A DNA stretch of 64,000 nt from Belliella calami (lineage in GTDB: Bacteria; Bacteroidota; Bacteroidia; Cytophagales; Cyclobacteriaceae), in NCBI RefSeq assembly GCF_022549695.1, contig NZ_JAKZGS010000016.1, forward strand, positions 1 through 64,000, written 5' to 3'. This document shows positions 61,792-64,000 of this stretch, piece by piece (positions within the stretch are counted from its first letter, which is position 1; every line of letters begins with the position of its first letter). The notes under the pieces were generated by a model that worked only from the letters and a program-made list of their open reading frames with translations, ran no database searches and was not told where the DNA came from. The translations under genes were made by a program, and so were the position numbers.

Positions 61792-63707
61792 GCTTTGGGT
61801 AAATTAAAGTAAAATGAAGATCCAGTACCATACTCACTTTCAACCCAGATTTTACCATTATTGATTTGAACAAGTTCTTTAGTCAAAATCAGGCCTATTC
61901 CTGTTCCTTTTTCTTGGTGTGTACCCATTGTGCTAAAAAATTCTGAATCAAACAATCTTGATAAATTTTCTTGCATAATTCCAACCCCATTGTCATCGAC
62001 TCTGATGGTCAGTTTGTCATGCTCATCATAAGCGCTAATGTTGATGTGATCGCTTTTTTTTGTGAATTTCAATGCATTAGAAAGTAGGTTTCTAATTATA
62101 ATTTCAACCATGTTTTTATCAGCTACGACCCAGACATTTTCATCTAAATCGTTTGTCAAGATTTGACCTTTGTAATAACCCGAATAATGCAAATATTCAA
62201 TGTTTTTTTGAACAAGGGATTGAATATTCAATCGGGTGTAATTGGCTTCCAATCCATTCATTTGGCTTCTAGACCAAACCAAAAGGTTTTCCAAAAGAAT
62301 ATTATTATTCCCAAGATTTTCGGCAAGAAGTGGGATATAAGACACAAATTCCTCTTGCGTAAGATTATCTTCTTGGATGAGTTTTACAAGTCCACTTAGT
62401 GAATTGAGTGGTCCTTTCAAGTCGTGTGCAAGAATTGAAAAAATCTTATCCTTCATTCTGTTTAATTTTTCTAAATCTTTTGATTGATTTTCGATCTTTT
62501 TGTTCTGTTCATAAAGTTTTGCTAGATTTATTTTCTCTCTATTTAGAGCCCTATAAACTGTAAGATAGGCTACTGTAATGATCATTAGTGAAACAATTAA
62601 ACCAAATAATAAAAAAAGCTTAAATTTTTCATTTTGATCTAAGAGGTCTTTTTCTCTACTTAAAAATTCTATTTCTTCTTTTTGCTTTTGAATTGTTAAA
62701 GCTGCAAGATGAACTTTTGTTTTTTCTGATTTTATAACATTTCTTTCTGCTTGCAAAAGGTTTTGATATTCTTGGGATTTTTCAATATTTCCCAAATTAA
62801 AATACACTTGATTTATCAATTGATAAATTCTGATCATTGATTCTGAAAAAGGCTTTTGCTGATGAATTTCCTGTGCCATTTCTGCATAACTAATGGCGGC
62901 TTTCTGGTCACCCGTTTTTATTTTTAATTCTACTAGTTTTTCCAAAGCATTGATAGCCCTTACTTTGTCGTTATTGATTCCATAATCATAAAGTTTCAAA
63001 ATATCATTTTCTGCTTCATAAAAATTTCCTAAATCCATTAGAATATCAGCTTTGTTGAACTTGGAAACCATGAGCTGGCGTGTTTGTCCTAGTTTATCTC
63101 TCAGGTCGATGGCTTTATCAATTTTTTCCAATGCTTCCTGGTATCTACCCAATTCTGCCAAGACCAAACTCATTCCGGTATAATTATAACCAAGACCATT
63201 TTTATCATCGATTTCAATGAAAATTTGCTCGGCCTGCTTGTAATAATCAAGTGCTTCGTCAAAGTAATCTTTGTAATAATACATTTGGCCTATATTATTG
63301 TACGAATGGCCTATTTGGCTCTTTTCTCCTGATTCCAAGCTTAGCTCCAATGCCTGTTCATACAAATTCAAGGCATCTTCCTGAAGATTCATGTTTCTAA
63401 AATAAACTCCAAGCCTGTTTAAGTTTTGGGCTTGTAACTCTTTGTTTTTTAATAGCTTTGCTAAATTAATTGCTTCTTGATAATATTTTAAGGCAGAATC
63501 GGAATAATGGATTTCTTGTACAAGTTTTGAAACTATGAGAAGCCTCATACTGTCACTTTGTGTTTTTTGGTATATTTTAAAAATACTATCAGCTTTTACA
63601 CGATGTAATTCTTGTTGAAAAGCATGAATTTGGCAAGGGTAAAAGCATGCCAAAAGGATTAAAGAACAACTTAAAAGTTCAGTTCTAAATATGTGAATTT
63701 TTTGCAT
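61788..63707 (-). CDS. TPR-sensor histidine kinase
   Basis: This 639-residue kinase has a signal segment (about 10-28), seven or so periplasmic TPR units (about 55-330; AQNLNRLGVYFRNMNLQEDAL-type), a transmembrane helix at about 365-388 (FKLFLLFGLIVSLMIITVAY), a coiled coil and a HisKA-type dimerisation domain with His428 in SILAHDLKGPLNSLSG. The HATPase domain has MVEIIIRNLLSNALKF, RVDDNGVGI and GTGIGLILTKELV. It lacks a receiver. Its ligand or partner is unknown, and no response regulator gene is nearby in the window. Confidence 0.92.
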   Translation of the reverse strand: MQKIHIFRTELLSCSLILLACFYPCQIHAFQQELHRVKADSIFKIYQKTQSDSMRLLIVSKLVQEIHYSDSALKYYQEAINLAKLLKNKELQAQNLNRLGVYFRNMNLQEDALNLYEQALELSLESGEKSQIGHSYNNIGQMYYYKDYFDEALDYYKQAEQIFIEIDDKNGLGYNYTGMSLVLAELGRYQEALEKIDKAIDLRDKLGQTRQLMVSKFNKADILMDLGNFYEAENDILKLYDYGINNDKVRAINALEKLVELKIKTGDQKAAISYAEMAQEIHQQKPFSESMIRIYQLINQVYFNLGNIEKSQEYQNLLQAERNVIKSEKTKVHLAALTIQKQKEEIEFLSREKDLLDQNEKFKLFLLFGLIVSLMIITVAYLTVYRALNREKINLAKLYEQNKKIENQSKDLEKLNRMKDKIFSILAHDLKGPLNSLSGLVKLIQEDNLTQEEFVSYIPLLAENLGNNNILLENLLVWSRSQMNGLEANYTRLNIQSLVQKNIEYLHYSGYYKGQILTNDLDENVWVVADKNMVEIIIRNLLSNALKFTKKSDHINISAYDEHDKLTIRVDDNGVGIMQENLSRLFDSEFFSTMGTHQEKGTGIGLILTKELVQINNGKIWVESEYGTGSSFYFNLPKA

Positions 63708-63782
63708 TATACTGAGGAGGGTGAATACAATATTTAAATTTAATTCATTGTATTGATTCTACAATATAAGTTTTGAATATTT

Positions 63783-64000
63783 TTAGTTTATTAAATTAGC
63801 TTTCATTTTAGCAATTCTATCTTCCAAGTTTTCAGATGATAATGTCGCCCTCAACCTATCAACCATAATTGGAAATGAAAAAGGTGTGAACTGACCAGGT
63901 TTTTTTACAATGATCCGCTGACGGTTTATTTTTCTAATGACTTCCTGGATCTGATATCTGTCCATTTGCATATCCAATACCTCTCTCTGTGCTTGCTTTA
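63783..64000 (-). CDS. Ligase-associated DEXH-box helicase, C-terminal end (partial)
   Basis: The frame is open past the window edge; about 71 residues are visible, reading from KQAQREVLDMQMDRYQIQEV to a stop at 63783. The end RIIVKKPGQFTPFSFPIMVD followed by RLRATLSSENLEDRIAKM matches the C-terminus of the Lhr-like helicases coupled to ATP-dependent DNA ligase and a ligase-associated exonuclease in a DNA damage response cluster. The rest of the gene should lie just outside. An internal TTG or ATG is not the true start. Confidence 0.82.
   Translation of the reverse strand, partial: KQAQREVLDMQMDRYQIQEVIRKINRQRIIVKKPGQFTPFSFPIMVDRLRATLSSENLEDRIAKMKANLIN

Overview
The window comes from a low-GC Bacteroidota genome, most likely Cytophagales, family Cyclobacteriaceae (Algoriphagus/Belliella-like; inferred from gene content, with no database search). 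The evidence is a PorP/SprF type IX secretion protein, a SusC/SusD locus, promoters of the TAnnTTTG type, weak Shine-Dalgarno sites, LytTR/LytS regulation, and the C-terminus of a ligase-associated DEXH helicase.

Layout. 1-791: 3' part of a PorP/SprF protein. 0.9-13.5 kb: a polysaccharide utilization locus (SusC, SusD, SusE/F-like lipoprotein, two tandem GH30 lipoproteins) with a divergent membrane-spanning LuxR-type sensor-regulator. 13.5-19.8 kb: an exonuclease/GIY-YIG fusion, a SatD-DUF3307 operon behind four operator-like repeats at an exact 28-bp period, a HAD-SerA fusion and a DUF2911 protein. 20.0-22.5 kb: hydroxyacid dehydrogenase, universal stress protein and TPR protein. 22.6-33.2 kb: one long rightward operon, holA-TPR-outer membrane barrel-SPOR-ExbB-ExbD-TonB-folC-trmB. 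33.4-44.7 kb: hybrid histidine kinase, SDR, S9 peptidase, TetR-GNAT pair, tyrS, DoxX and DEAD-box helicase. 44.7-47.5 kb: a LytTR/LytS pair whose genes are separated by 549 bp of short repeats, plus a 55-residue ORF translationally coupled to the kinase. 48-53.4 kb: dienelactone hydrolase, amidohydrolase, two frameshifted gene remnants, and an atypical NRAMP transporter coupled to a DUF2891 protein. 53.5-56.5 kb: alpha/beta hydrolase overlapping rmuC by 71 nt, then a TPR protein. 56.5-58.9 kb: a REP-like array on both sides of a single-domain Y1 (RAYT-type) transposase. 59-61.8 kb: TrkA-TrkH potassium uptake. 61.8-64 kb: a TPR histidine kinase and the end of a DEXH helicase.

How the genes work together. 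In the sugar locus the regulator would sense the glycan, SusCD-SusE would bind and import it, and the GH30 lipoproteins would cleave it; a hairpin between susE and the glycosidases may tune their ratio. The ExbB-ExbD-TonB cluster can energize SusC and the barrel in its own operon. The most novel-looking unit is SatD-DUF3307: SatD reads like a class III nucleotide-cyclase fold joined to a winged helix, followed with a stop/start overlap by a polytopic membrane protein with buried His/Asp residues, all behind phased operators. The RAYT/REP array is the second system worth attention.
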